A stretch of 64,000 nucleotides of DNA from an uncultured Spirochaetales bacterium (GCA_949299185.1 CASFZR010000007.1:1-64000), one strand, 5' to 3'. Shown: positions 53,647 through 62,501, counted from the stretch's first letter. The notes: generated from the sequence alone by a model not told the origin. Made by a program: numbers and translations.

Positions 53647-53744
53647 GCATCTCATATAGCACAGATGGTGTGAAAGCACCATATATTCACCCTCAGTGGT
53701 TTCCTGCTATCATATAGGGGCCGAACCATATGGAGGTATAGAAA

Positions 53745-55469
53745 GTGAGAAAACGCATCAATACCATCATAATGCTGCTATTAGCCGCTATCGCAATGCT
53801 TCCTGCAGGCAACCTGCAGAAGACATACCTCATGACAGATGACATCTGGATAAGGGCGAACAGACTCTGCATCACGACCGGAAATCTCGGGCCGGCCCCT
53901 GTGTCTCCGACGACGGGTGCCGAGATCATGCAGGCGCTTGAGAGGCTGGACTACGCCTCACTCACGCAGCGGCAGAAGGATGAGTATGACTATATCGCAT
54001 CCAGGCTTGAGGATCCCTCCGTCGGCATAACGATAGAATCAAGATACGCAGAGTTCGATCCCGAGCTTTTCATCGGATTCGAGGCCTATGCGTTCAATAA
54101 CGTGAAATCAACCCCTACCGACGAGTTCTTCATCCCCTACCGCGACCGTATCCCTCTTATATACGGAGAGGCGCACGCGTACTTCGGGGATATCGTCTAT
54201 CTTGACCTGCAGTACATGTTCAAGGACGGTCCTCAAGGCTTCATCGTGAATGACACGGGGCTGCATCAGGCGCAAGACGGGCTATTCTATAACTTCACCA
54301 ACGCAGGATTCCTTCTCTCCCCTGCTCTCGATGGCTCATGGCAGTACTTCGGCAACAGCAGGAATATCTACACGGTACTGAACTACCAGCCGATAAAGGC
54401 CGGCGGCTCGATAGGAAACGACTTCCTCAACCTCTTCATCGGACGCTCACGGCAGGAGTTCGGCAATGGCATTACGGGCAATATGGTGATCGGAGACAAC
54501 TTCTCGTATCAGGAGATGATCAAGCTTTCCGCCTTCTCAGATATCTTCTCCTACTATCTCTCGCTGACCCACTTCGACAACATAGAGGAAGGAAGGGATT
54601 TCCAGCTAGATGGCCTTCATCAGAACAGGCTTATCCACAGGTTCGACCTCAACATACTCAACAAGGTGAGATTCGCGGTGAACATCGGCGCAGAGATGCT
54701 CACGGACGCACCATTCGATCTGAGGATGCTCAACCCCATGATGATCATCCATAACTGGAACAACAACTCCGAGTCAGTCGATCTCGTGATCGGAAACGGC
54801 GATGAGCTGAACAACATCCTCGGCTTCGAGCTTGAATACGCCTTCCTGCCTGGCTTCATAGCGACAGGACAGCTCGTGATCGACCAGATGAGGATATACG
54901 GAGAGGTCAACAGCACCGTTCCTGCGGCCTTCGGCTTCCTGCTGAACGTGAGGAACATACTCACCCTCGATGACGGCTATCTCGATTCCTACATAGAGGG
55001 TGCCTATACCTCCCCCTATCTCTATCTGAACTACAAGACGCTGGACGGTGAGGACTGCTATATGCTTGACCACATCATCGGCTACCGCTTCAGCCAGAAC
55101 AATACGACGGAGGAGAGCTACACGGGATATATCTACGGTCCGGATGCGATCGTCCTTTCAATAGGAACCGAATATACCTCACTGGATGCCTGGAGCGTCA
55201 AGGGCAGCCTGCTCTATATGGCGCACGGGGACAACGGCAAGGAGGACTGGAGGGACAGGAACAACAGGACCGGCCTGACGGACTCCACGCCGACGGGAAT
55301 CGTCGAGCATACATTCTCCACGAGAGTAGGAGGAAGCTACTCATTCATGGAGAACCTCAAGCTCACCGCTGAGGTCGCAGGCATCTTCCAGTGGAACTAT
55401 CATAACCAGCGCGACGTATTCCGTCCGACGTTCCAGGCCGCTATCGGGATATCCTGGACAGCACTATGA
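53745..55469 (+). CDS. outer-membrane beta-barrel protein, Wzi-like (paralogue 2)
   Basis: 574 residues, GTG start 8 nt after GGAGG. Signal peptide RINTIIMLLLAAIAMLPAG, then a helical part with the same pattern as paralogue 1 (DDIWIRANRLCITTGNLGPAPVSPTTGAEIMQALERLD). The barrel contains GRSRQEFGNGITGNMVIGDNFSYQEM and a C-terminal IGISWTAL. It shares gene direction and promoter region with its divergent partner, so both are likely to be exposed or involved in exporting surface material. Confidence 0.72.
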   Translation: MRKRINTIIMLLLAAIAMLPAGNLQKTYLMTDDIWIRANRLCITTGNLGPAPVSPTTGAEIMQALERLDYASLTQRQKDEYDYIASRLEDPSVGITIESRYAEFDPELFIGFEAYAFNNVKSTPTDEFFIPYRDRIPLIYGEAHAYFGDIVYLDLQYMFKDGPQGFIVNDTGLHQAQDGLFYNFTNAGFLLSPALDGSWQYFGNSRNIYTVLNYQPIKAGGSIGNDFLNLFIGRSRQEFGNGITGNMVIGDNFSYQEMIKLSAFSDIFSYYLSLTHFDNIEEGRDFQLDGLHQNRLIHRFDLNILNKVRFAVNIGAEMLTDAPFDLRMLNPMMIIHNWNNNSESVDLVIGNGDELNNILGFELEYAFLPGFIATGQLVIDQMRIYGEVNSTVPAAFGFLLNVRNILTLDDGYLDSYIEGAYTSPYLYLNYKTLDGEDCYMLDHIIGYRFSQNNTTEESYTGYIYGPDAIVLSIGTEYTSLDAWSVKGSLLYMAHGDNGKEDWRDRNNRTGLTDSTPTGIVEHTFSTRVGGSYSFMENLKLTAEVAGIFQWNYHNQRDVFRPTFQAAIGISWTAL

Positions 55470-55815
55470 GCATACAGGGTCCCTTCCATCCGATAGAGAA
55501 GGGACTCCTTGATCCTCTCCTGCGGCATCTCCCTGCCCTTATGCGCATACGACTCATGCGTTCCGCTTCCGTAAAGCATCGGGAGATGTCTGGATCCTTA
55601 CGACATTCGCTGCTGATCATCACAAAGCCATTCATATTGCCTCCTGCTATATATACGCCTTGGCCCTGCATTTTGACCAACGTGATGTCCTCATTGACTG
55701 ATATAACGGCTGATGATACAGTCTGATTAGAAGAGCCGTGTAGGTCGGAGATGTCGACGGCAGCAGGATTCCATTGATCCTGGCCAGCAGGGTGCGTGAC
55801 GAACACAGACGGCTC
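55470..55815 (-). pseudogene. relic unit: duplicated leader with a short, unassigned frame
   Basis: The leader copy at about 55,650-55,772 is followed leftward by an ATG at 55639 (NGFVMISSECRKD...) whose frame runs into the end of the barrel gene without any family likeness. A second frame (LYGSGTHESYAHKGREMPQERIKES) also lacks support. This looks like a fourth unit of the tandem family that has lost or replaced its coding part. Confidence 0.35.
55650..55772 (-). repeat. duplicated leader, copy 1
   Basis: Leader repeat of about 110 bp read leftward towards the relic unit. Core plus-strand words are CCTGCATTTTGACCAACGTG and TGATATAA. Copies 2-4 precede the three intact genes. Confidence 0.75.
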
Positions 55816-56313
55816 TTATTTTAATGACTTGAGACAGGTGTCTGGCTTCTTCCCTGTCTTGAAATAGGTCATATATGGGACTATCTGCTGTGTATTGCTG
55901 TCTAGCTCGGCAACGCCTTTGAACCAATGGTCATCAATCTTATTGATGAAAATCAGGGCCTTAGTCTTCGAATCATCGTCAATCAGGATATCCGAATCGG
56001 GAGAAGAGCTTGTAAATGTATCAAGCATCGCAAGATAATCTCCTACGCTAAGATCACCATGCCTGTTTACGGCATGATCGATGAAATAACCTCGATTGGA
56101 ATAGACCCGAGGATCATCAACACCAAAATACCTAACGGCATCTATAGGCAATTCTGCAACAGGATATCTTTTATATCCTCCTGTCGCACTTATGATATCT
56201 GCCCTGAACATGCCTTTGTATTTCCTTATATCCTCTCCGGCAAGCCACTCCAGTATCCTTTCCTCATGCTCCTTCCTCCTCTCTTCAAAGCCATCAAGCA
56301 TCTGCCGGGGCAT
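55816..56313 (-). CDS. BECR-type nuclease-like protein, tandem copy 1
   Basis: 165 residues. A helical N-terminus (PRQMLDGFEERRKEHEERILEWL) is followed by a C-terminal domain with YFIDHAVNRHGDLSVGDYLAMLD and KALIFINKIDDHWFKGVAEL. The H..RH...L...DY pattern and the lone beta-strands recall phage barnase-EndoU-ColE5-RelE-like (PBECR) nucleases; this is a weak match. Shine-Dalgarno AGGAG lies in the conserved leader 7 nt before the ATG. Confidence 0.55.
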   Translation of the reverse strand: MPRQMLDGFEERRKEHEERILEWLAGEDIRKYKGMFRADIISATGGYKRYPVAELPIDAVRYFGVDDPRVYSNRGYFIDHAVNRHGDLSVGDYLAMLDTFTSSSPDSDILIDDDSKTKALIFINKIDDHWFKGVAELDSNTQQIVPYMTYFKTGKKPDTCLKSLK

Positions 56314-56325
56314 ATCATGTCTCCT

Positions 56326-56440
56326 GATAGATATATGCCCTAGCCCTGCATTTTGACCAACGTGATGTCTTCGTTGACTGATATAAAGGCTGATGATACA
56401 TTCTGATTAATCTAAGCATCGTCTTGACTAGAGATGGCTA
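56326..56440 (-). repeat. duplicated leader, copy 2
   Basis: Near-identical to copy 1 for the first 70 bp, before nuclease-like copy 1. It carries the AGGAG Shine-Dalgarno at its left end. Confidence 0.75.
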
Positions 56441-56453
56441 AAGCGTCTGAGGA

Positions 56454-56972
56454 CTATCTGTCCTCGGGGAGGGAGAGTGGAGTGCCGACCACTGGCGATG
56501 CTTCTGATATCTCATGCCACTTCCGGCTTTTCCGCCTTCCACCAAAGAACGATCTGTAAAGGATAAGCCTGCCGGTATTTCCATCAAGGACGATTATGAC
56601 CTGTCGTGATGGCTTCCCCTCCTTGAGTAAGACAAGCGCACCATCATCCTGACTATACAGGCTATCGTAATCCGTCAATACATCAAGCATACCCACATAA
56701 TCCTCTACGCCAAGTTCCTTATGACGATTGACGGCATGTTCTATGAAATAGGCAGGCCCCGCATAAACGCAAGGATCATCAGTTCCGTAGTACATCAGGA
56801 TCTCATCAGGAACCTCTCCTACCGGAAGGAAATCGTTTCCAACGACAGCTCTTATCTCACCGATCGTCTTTCCTGCCAAGCATCTATGATTCTCAGGGCT
56901 CAGCCATTTCCGTATCCTTTCCTCATACTCCTTCCTCCTTTCTTCAAAACCTTCACGCATCTGCCGGGGCAT
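56454..56972 (-). CDS. BECR-type nuclease-like protein, tandem copy 2
   Basis: 172 residues, same N-terminus (PRQMREGFEERRKEYEERIRKWL) and the block YFIEHAVNRHKELGVEDYVGMLDVL followed by SRQVIIVLDGNTGRLILYRSFF. It is as distant from copy 1 as from copy 3 in the C-terminal half, while N-terminus and leader stay close, which suggests the N-terminus and leader are constrained and the effector part varies. Confidence 0.55.
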   Translation of the reverse strand: MPRQMREGFEERRKEYEERIRKWLSPENHRCLAGKTIGEIRAVVGNDFLPVGEVPDEILMYYGTDDPCVYAGPAYFIEHAVNRHKELGVEDYVGMLDVLTDYDSLYSQDDGALVLLKEGKPSRQVIIVLDGNTGRLILYRSFFGGRRKSRKWHEISEASPVVGTPLSLPEDR

Positions 56973-56984
56973 ATAATATCTCCT

Positions 56985-57105
56985 GATAGATATACGCCCT
57001 GACCCTGCATCTAGACCAACGTGACATCTTCGTTGACGGATATGGCAGCAGATGATACATTCTAATAAACGGCATCACGTAGACTGGAGATGGCGACAGC
57101 GGCTG
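56985..57105 (-). repeat. duplicated leader, copy 3
   Basis: Somewhat more diverged; precedes nuclease-like copy 2. Confidence 0.7.
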
Positions 57106-57106
57106 A

Positions 57107-57628
57107 TTATTCATCAGGCCTGTAGGGTGAGAGGCCGAACACCCGTGATGCTAATATCTTCTTATTCGAATCCACTTCTCTGCTAGGTCCATAATACGAG
57201 ATATATAGGATCGTATTATTACCATGGTTCTTTCCGATAATACATCTCCAATATCTATCTGACTCTCGCTTGGAAAAAATCAGGCGGCAATCATCTGCCA
57301 CATCTGCAATGTATATATTCTCATAATCATGTAAGACATCGATCATCCTCACGTAATCCTCCACAGAGAGATCTGGATGTCGGGTGAAGGCATGTTCCAT
57401 GAAATATGCCGCTCCGGAATATACACGAGGGTCATCAACGCCAAAGAACTCCTGGGCAATGGAAGGGACCTCTCCTACAGGTAGATAAGCAGGGCTGATT
57501 CCAGCCATTATTTCCTTCAGCGTCTTGCCCTTGAAATGTTCCCTGTTCTCATTGCTCAGCCATTCACGTATCCGTCTTTCATACTCCTTCCTCCTCTCTT
57601 CGAATCCATCATGCATCTGCCGAGCCAT
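57107..57628 (-). CDS. BECR-type nuclease-like protein, tandem copy 3
   Basis: 173 residues from the ATG at 57628; a longer frame lacks the family N-terminus. ARQMHDGFEERRKEYERRIREWL at the start, then YFMEHAFTRHPDLSVEDYVRMIDVL and RLIFSKRESDRYWRCIIGKNHGNNTILYISYYG. AGGAG is placed as in the other copies. Confidence 0.55.
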   Translation of the reverse strand: MARQMHDGFEERRKEYERRIREWLSNENREHFKGKTLKEIMAGISPAYLPVGEVPSIAQEFFGVDDPRVYSGAAYFMEHAFTRHPDLSVEDYVRMIDVLHDYENIYIADVADDCRLIFSKRESDRYWRCIIGKNHGNNTILYISYYGPSREVDSNKKILASRVFGLSPYRPDE

Positions 57629-57639
57629 ATAATGTCTCC

Positions 57640-57705
57640 TGATAGATATACGCCCCAGCTCTGCCATCTGACCAACATCAGGTATCCGCTGACAGGCAGG
57701 AACCC
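57640..57705 (-). repeat. duplicated leader, copy 4 (most diverged)
   Basis: Precedes nuclease-like copy 3; only the first 50 bp or so are recognisable (TATACGCCCC..., CTGACCAAC). Confidence 0.5.
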
Positions 57706-57817
57706 AACGGACCTGTAAGACACATGCTAAATGTAATTAACAGGCATTTCCTTGTTTTATATAAAATTATATTCAATAATCAGCAAGAAGTCCGGTGCAT
57801 TGCCTTTTGATTATATT

Positions 57818-57948
57818 GCCATTGCCACCTCTTATGGCTTTATAGGCTAGCCAAGCGGGGGTTTGGCTGTTATCATTCTCTCGCAATCACGAGGCATTGC
57901 CTCGGAGACTTAACGAGATTAAAGGGCTGGCATTGCCAGACAGATAAC
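57818..57948 (+). promoter_or_regulatory. structured leader of the dat-ddc operon (no known family)
   Basis: Between 57629 and the dat ATG (57968) there is no gene. A series of hairpins can be drawn: GCCAT/ATGGC (57818-57838); AGCCAA/TTGGCT (57849-57868); a closing helix GTTATC (57869-57874) with GATAAC (57943-57948) enclosing CGAGGC-ATT-GCCTCG (57890-57904) and CTGGC-ATT-GCCAG (57927-57939). The last two share the apex GGC-ATT-GCC. CATTGCC occurs four times in about 140 bp. This could be a riboswitch-like element or a repeated operator. Confidence 0.45.
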
Positions 57949-57967
57949 ATGGAGTGACGACAAAGAG

Positions 57968-59317
57968 ATGGAAATGACACAGACCAACAAGTACTTTATC
58001 TCTCGTCAGAGCGACTTCGAGTCCTCTGCTAGAAGCTATCCTAGGAAGTTCCCGTTCGCGCTTAAGAAAGCGAAGGGATCATGGGTCGAAGATGTGGAGG
58101 GAAACAGGTATCTTGATTTCCTCTGCGGAGCAGGAACGCTCGCTCTTGGACATAACGATGACGAGGTGTCGAAGGCAATGGTCGATCTGATAACCAGCGA
58201 TGCACCGCTGCACACTCTCGACCTCACGACACCGGTAAAGGACAGGTTCGTTGAGACGGTCATATCCATCCTTCCTGAAGAGATGCGGAACAACGTGAAG
58301 ATACAGTTCTGCTCTCCCTCAGGTACCGATGCCACCGATGCTGCGATAAAGCTATGCAAGACAGCAACAGGCATGGGCAATGTCATCGCATTCAGCGGCG
58401 GCTATCATGGGATGGGGCATGGAGCCCTAGCCCTTACGGGCAATCATAACGCGAAGAAGAGCGTGCAGAACCTGATGCCTGGCGTCCAGTTCATGCCTTA
58501 TCCCTACTCATACAGATGCCCGTTCGGAATCGGAGGAGAGAAAGGCGCGGAGGCCTGCGGGGCATATTTCGAGCGTATGCTCAAGGATCCAGAGAGCGGA
58601 GTGACGCTCCCTGCCGCCGTGATAATCGAGCCTATACAGGGAGAAGGCGGCGTGATACCGGCTCCAAAGGGCTTCCTGCAGACCGTGAGGAGAGTCACTA
58701 AGGAACTGGGAATACCTCTCATCGTCGACGAGATCCAGTGCGGCATAGGACGCAGCGGCGACTTCTTCGGCTTCCAGGAATCTGGAATCATCCCTGATGT
58801 AATCCTGATGAGCAAGGCCGTAGGAGGCAGCCAGCCGCTGAGCATCGTCGTATATAACAAAGATCTCGATAAGTGGACCGCAGGCGCCCATGCAGGGACC
58901 TTCAGAGGCAATCAGCTGGCAATGGCCGCAGGAACCGTCCTCATGAAGAGGGTATCACAGCCGGAGTTCCTCGCGGACGTGAGGAAGAAGGGCGAGTACC
59001 TCAAGACTGCGCTTGAGTCTCTCAAGGAAGAGGTCAGCATCATCGGGGATGTACGCGGACGCGGCCTGATGCTCGGCATAGAGTTCATCGATCCGAACGG
59101 CAAGAAGGACCTTATGGGAAATCCTGAGCCATCCGGAGAGATTGCCGCCACAGTCCAGCGCCTCTGCTTCGAGAACCATCTCGTCATGGAAAAGGGAGGA
59201 CGGAACGGAAGCGTCATGCGCTGTCTTTGCGCCCTCAATGTCTCCATGGATGATATCAACACGATGCTCAGGATATTCTCCAGCGTCGTAAGGAAGGTAA
59301 ATGCTGACCACGCTTGA
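57968..59317 (+). CDS. dat: diaminobutyrate--2-oxoglutarate aminotransferase
   Basis: 449-residue class III PLP aminotransferase: aspartate semialdehyde + glutamate to L-2,4-diaminobutyrate. Motifs: FCSPSGTDATDAAIKLCKTATG, GGYHGMGHGALALTG, EPIQGEGGVIPAPKGFL, VDEIQCGIGRSGDFFGF, and the PLP lysine in VILMSKAVGGSQPLSIVV. It overlaps ddc by 17 bp, forming the Acinetobacter/Vibrio-type 1,3-diaminopropane pathway. Shares aspartate semialdehyde as precursor with the dap operon in this window. Confidence 0.9.
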   Translation: MEMTQTNKYFISRQSDFESSARSYPRKFPFALKKAKGSWVEDVEGNRYLDFLCGAGTLALGHNDDEVSKAMVDLITSDAPLHTLDLTTPVKDRFVETVISILPEEMRNNVKIQFCSPSGTDATDAAIKLCKTATGMGNVIAFSGGYHGMGHGALALTGNHNAKKSVQNLMPGVQFMPYPYSYRCPFGIGGEKGAEACGAYFERMLKDPESGVTLPAAVIIEPIQGEGGVIPAPKGFLQTVRRVTKELGIPLIVDEIQCGIGRSGDFFGFQESGIIPDVILMSKAVGGSQPLSIVVYNKDLDKWTAGAHAGTFRGNQLAMAAGTVLMKRVSQPEFLADVRKKGEYLKTALESLKEEVSIIGDVRGRGLMLGIEFIDPNGKKDLMGNPEPSGEIAATVQRLCFENHLVMEKGGRNGSVMRCLCALNVSMDDINTMLRIFSSVVRKVNADHA

Positions 59318-60752
59318 TGACAAGGCAGTCCTATCCTCCAGAAGCGAGGATAAGGACGCATTGAAGGCACTCATCACGGACACGCTCGACGCCATCCTCG
59401 ACTCTATCGAGGATGACTCGGCGTTCTCTGGCATAGATCCATACCGCCTGAGGGATGCGGTGGCAGGACTGGGCTTCCTCCCTGAGGAAGGAATGGAATG
59501 GCAAGACACCATGGAGAGCATCAGGAAGACCATACTCCCCAATATGCTCAGGCCATGGTCTCCCTCCTATATGCCGCACCTTCACTCCCCTGCACTCCTG
59601 GAGTCAATCGCCTCAGAGCTTATCATCGCCGTGTTCAATAACAGCATGGACAGCTGGGATCAGAGCCCTGTTGCGACAGAGATCGAGGAATCCATGATCC
59701 ACGGCCTCTGCTCGCTCTTCGGCTATGAAGCGGACGCCGATGGCACATTCACATCAGGAGGCAGCCAGTCTAATATGTCTGCCGCGATCGCTCACCGGGA
59801 CAGGTACATAGCAGAAAGGCTCGGATGGGACGTCAAGAAGGAGGGCTTGCCTCCAGAGGCGCGGAAGCTGAGGATGTACACATCGGAGATAGCCCATTTC
59901 TCTTTCCAGAAGAGCGCCCACGTCATGGGACTAGGATATGATTCCGTCGTCCTTCTCCCCATCGACCGCAATGCTCGCATTAATATCAGGAAGGCAGAGG
60001 AGATCATCAGCAAGGACGCAGAGGAAGGATACCTTCCGTTCCTGATCATAGCCACTGCAGGTACCACTGATTTCGGCAGCATCGATGATATATCCTCGCT
60101 ACGGAATATCGCGGATAGATACGGAGCCTATCTCCACGTAGACGCGGCATATGGCTCTGGAGCCATCATGAGCAGCCGTTACAAGGACAGGCTTGGAGAT
60201 ATCCACAAGGCAGACTCCATAACCATAGATTTCCACAAGATGTTTCTCCTTCCGATAAGCTGCTCAGCGGTACTCGTGAAGGAACGGAAGGCCCTCGACT
60301 GCTTCCTCATCCACGCGGACTACCTCAACAGGGAGGAGGACGAGGAGGACGGATACATAAACCTCGTGGGGAAATCGATGCAGACGACAAGGCGCTTCGA
60401 CGCACTGAAGGTCTATATCTCATTCAGGACAAGAGGCCGCAGGGGATACGAGAGGATCATAGACACAGCGATAGAGAACGCCGCCTATCTCTATCAAAGG
60501 ATATCCTCAGACGATGCCTTCGTAGCACCAGTACGGCCAGAGCTGAGTTCTGTCGTGTTCGCGCTAAGAGGCGGAGACGAGCTGAATAAGAGGATAAGGA
60601 GAGAACTACTCTCAAGGGGAACGGTAATCGGGCAGACCGTATACCAGGATCACGTGATGCTCAAGTTCACGCTCCTCAATCCAGCACTCACCCATGAGCA
60701 TCTCGACACGTTGATAGCGACGATCAAGGAAACGGCCGCATCACTCGCATGA
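59301..60752 (+). CDS. ddc: L-2,4-diaminobutyrate decarboxylase
   Basis: 483-residue PLP group II decarboxylase: 2,4-diaminobutyrate to 1,3-diaminopropane, a precursor of norspermidine. Motifs: FTSGGSQSNMSAAIAHRD, the HVDAAYGSGAIMS substrate block and the PLP lysine in SITIDFHKMFLLPISCSAVLV. It is translationally coupled to dat. A related glutamate or tyrosine decarboxylase role is less likely given the dat partner. Confidence 0.88.
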   Translation: MLTTLDDKAVLSSRSEDKDALKALITDTLDAILDSIEDDSAFSGIDPYRLRDAVAGLGFLPEEGMEWQDTMESIRKTILPNMLRPWSPSYMPHLHSPALLESIASELIIAVFNNSMDSWDQSPVATEIEESMIHGLCSLFGYEADADGTFTSGGSQSNMSAAIAHRDRYIAERLGWDVKKEGLPPEARKLRMYTSEIAHFSFQKSAHVMGLGYDSVVLLPIDRNARINIRKAEEIISKDAEEGYLPFLIIATAGTTDFGSIDDISSLRNIADRYGAYLHVDAAYGSGAIMSSRYKDRLGDIHKADSITIDFHKMFLLPISCSAVLVKERKALDCFLIHADYLNREEDEEDGYINLVGKSMQTTRRFDALKVYISFRTRGRRGYERIIDTAIENAAYLYQRISSDDAFVAPVRPELSSVVFALRGGDELNKRIRRELLSRGTVIGQTVYQDHVMLKFTLLNPALTHEHLDTLIATIKETAASLA

Positions 60753-60764
60753 GGATGCGGACCT

Positions 60765-62375
60765 CTACTCCACCTTCTCCTTCCATTCCACGATCTGCCG
60801 CTTGTCCTTGCTTATATCCAGTCCAACGATATGCATCGTGATGCCGTTGCTCCTGGACCAATGGATGAACTTATCGGAATACCCCTTCGCCTCGATCTGC
60901 CTTATCGCAGACTCAGCGCTCTGGTCGATCTTAGTCTCGAAGATATATGCATGTCTGCCTGACCTGGCAAAGAGATCTATGCGGCCACGCGTGGTATGTT
61001 CCTCTCCTCTGGGAATGCTCTCAAGGGAGATACCAAGCATCGAAAGGAAGAGACTGTCGAAGAATCTCTCATCAAGGCGGAAGCCATCATATGTCACGAA
61101 CGTAAGCCCGTGGTTCAGGCACTCTATGATAGTCGCCGTATCACCAGCCTTCATTGCCTTTGCTATCTTATAGGCAATCGTATCGCTCAGGTTCACCTGA
61201 GGAGGAACATACACGCTCTCCCACTCATATGCAAGCGTCCTCAGCACCTCCTTGTTCGGAACGCGGAGACACAGCCTGCCCTCCTCATTCCTCTCTCCAG
61301 TGAATGTGAGGTAGCCAGTCATCAGCAACAGAGCCAGAAGCTTATCATCGGAAAGCGTACCGCCGGAAAGGAAGTCTATGATGCTGAAGGTCGCAAGGGA
61401 ATCGAGATTGATCGACATATCACCGATCGCATCAAGCGACAGCTGATGCTTCCTCGCATAGTTAACGACTATCGTTGAGAGCCCTGTCCTGATCCAGTAG
61501 TTCTCAAGCTCAAGATAGTACATGAACATCCCGATAGACACCGGATTGTATACCCGCACCCCTCCGGGTGAGAGGAGGTAGCCGTCATACATCTCCCTCA
61601 GCGCCTCATACACCCCCTCCTCGCTCATCCCCTCCTTCTCAGCATACTCCTCTATGCCCTCATGGAAGTACTCCCTCACCTCCTCCTCGGTATAGCCGAA
61701 CATCCCTGCGAACCTGTCATCCATCGAGATGTCCACCAGGTTGTTCAGCCCGCTGAAGATGCCGAGTCCGCTGAACTTCAGGATCCCCGTTATGTAGACC
61801 AGATGCAGCCTCGGAGAGAGCCCCTTGAACACGGAATAGAACCTCCTCAAAGCCTGCTGTATCTCCGGAAGCCTCTCCGTCTCATCGCAGGAGTTGAGAG
61901 GCCTGTCGTACTCATCTATGAGGATCACTGGAGCGGAGTCATACTTGAGCCAAAGCTCATCGACAAGATCCGCTAGCATATCCTTGGGCTCAGCAAGTTC
62001 CATATCCAGCCCACATAGCCGGGCAGTACGCCGAAGCTCCCTTGACAGGAACGAATCTATGCCGGCAGACGTGAAGGTTCCGAGAATTGCGAAGTCTATG
62101 TGTATGACGGGATGGAACTCGTAGTCATAACCTGTACCGTCTATGTAGAGCCCCTTGAAGAGTTCCCTCTTACCCAAAAAGAGGCTCTCAAGGGTAAAGG
62201 CGAAGAGACTCTTCCCCATCCTCCGGGGAGCCGTACAGACCACGACATTGGAATCAAGATCGAGAAGCCTCTTGATATACATCGTCTTATCGACGTATAC
62301 CGTTCCCCTCTTCCTGATACGCTCAAAATCGAAGCTTGAGAAATTCGCCCTATCCATATCCTTCTCTCTGGCCAT
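60765..62375 (-). CDS. AAA-ATPase-like / PD-(D/E)XK nuclease protein (DUF1703-type)
   Basis: 536 residues. The N-terminal AAA-ATPase_like domain has FSSFDFERIRKRGTVYVDKTMYIKRLLD, Walker A-like APRRMGKSLFAFTLESLF and Walker B VILIDEYDRPLN. The C-terminal PDDEXK_9 region has RGRIDLFARSGRHAYIFETKIDQSAESAIRQIEAKGY. Such genes are highly multiplied in Bacteroidetes and spirochaetes; biological role unknown. AGGAGG 8 nt before the ATG. Confidence 0.9.
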   Translation of the reverse strand: MAREKDMDRANFSSFDFERIRKRGTVYVDKTMYIKRLLDLDSNVVVCTAPRRMGKSLFAFTLESLFLGKRELFKGLYIDGTGYDYEFHPVIHIDFAILGTFTSAGIDSFLSRELRRTARLCGLDMELAEPKDMLADLVDELWLKYDSAPVILIDEYDRPLNSCDETERLPEIQQALRRFYSVFKGLSPRLHLVYITGILKFSGLGIFSGLNNLVDISMDDRFAGMFGYTEEEVREYFHEGIEEYAEKEGMSEEGVYEALREMYDGYLLSPGGVRVYNPVSIGMFMYYLELENYWIRTGLSTIVVNYARKHQLSLDAIGDMSINLDSLATFSIIDFLSGGTLSDDKLLALLLMTGYLTFTGERNEEGRLCLRVPNKEVLRTLAYEWESVYVPPQVNLSDTIAYKIAKAMKAGDTATIIECLNHGLTFVTYDGFRLDERFFDSLFLSMLGISLESIPRGEEHTTRGRIDLFARSGRHAYIFETKIDQSAESAIRQIEAKGYSDKFIHWSRSNGITMHIVGLDISKDKRQIVEWKEKVE

Positions 62376-62443
62376 CCGGGACCTCCTATATTATATACGC
62401 CTTGGGTCCCCTTTTCTGCCAACGATATGGACGAAAAAGATAA

Positions 62444-62474
62444 AGAAAGCAAAACAGGCCCCCGAAGGAGCCTG
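62444..62474 (-). terminator. terminator of the porin gene
   Basis: On the minus strand CAGGCTCC, loop TTCG, GGGGCCTG, then TTTTGCTTTCTTT; eight base pairs (one G.U) and a clear T-rich tail. Confidence 0.85.
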
Positions 62475-62501
62475 CCATTTGGTTCTTGTTCGATACCGCT
62501 A

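Noticed and set aside
57969..57990. Guanidine-II (mini-ykkC) riboswitch for the dat-ddc leader
   Set aside because: The paired hairpins have ATT loops, not the ACGR loops of that class.
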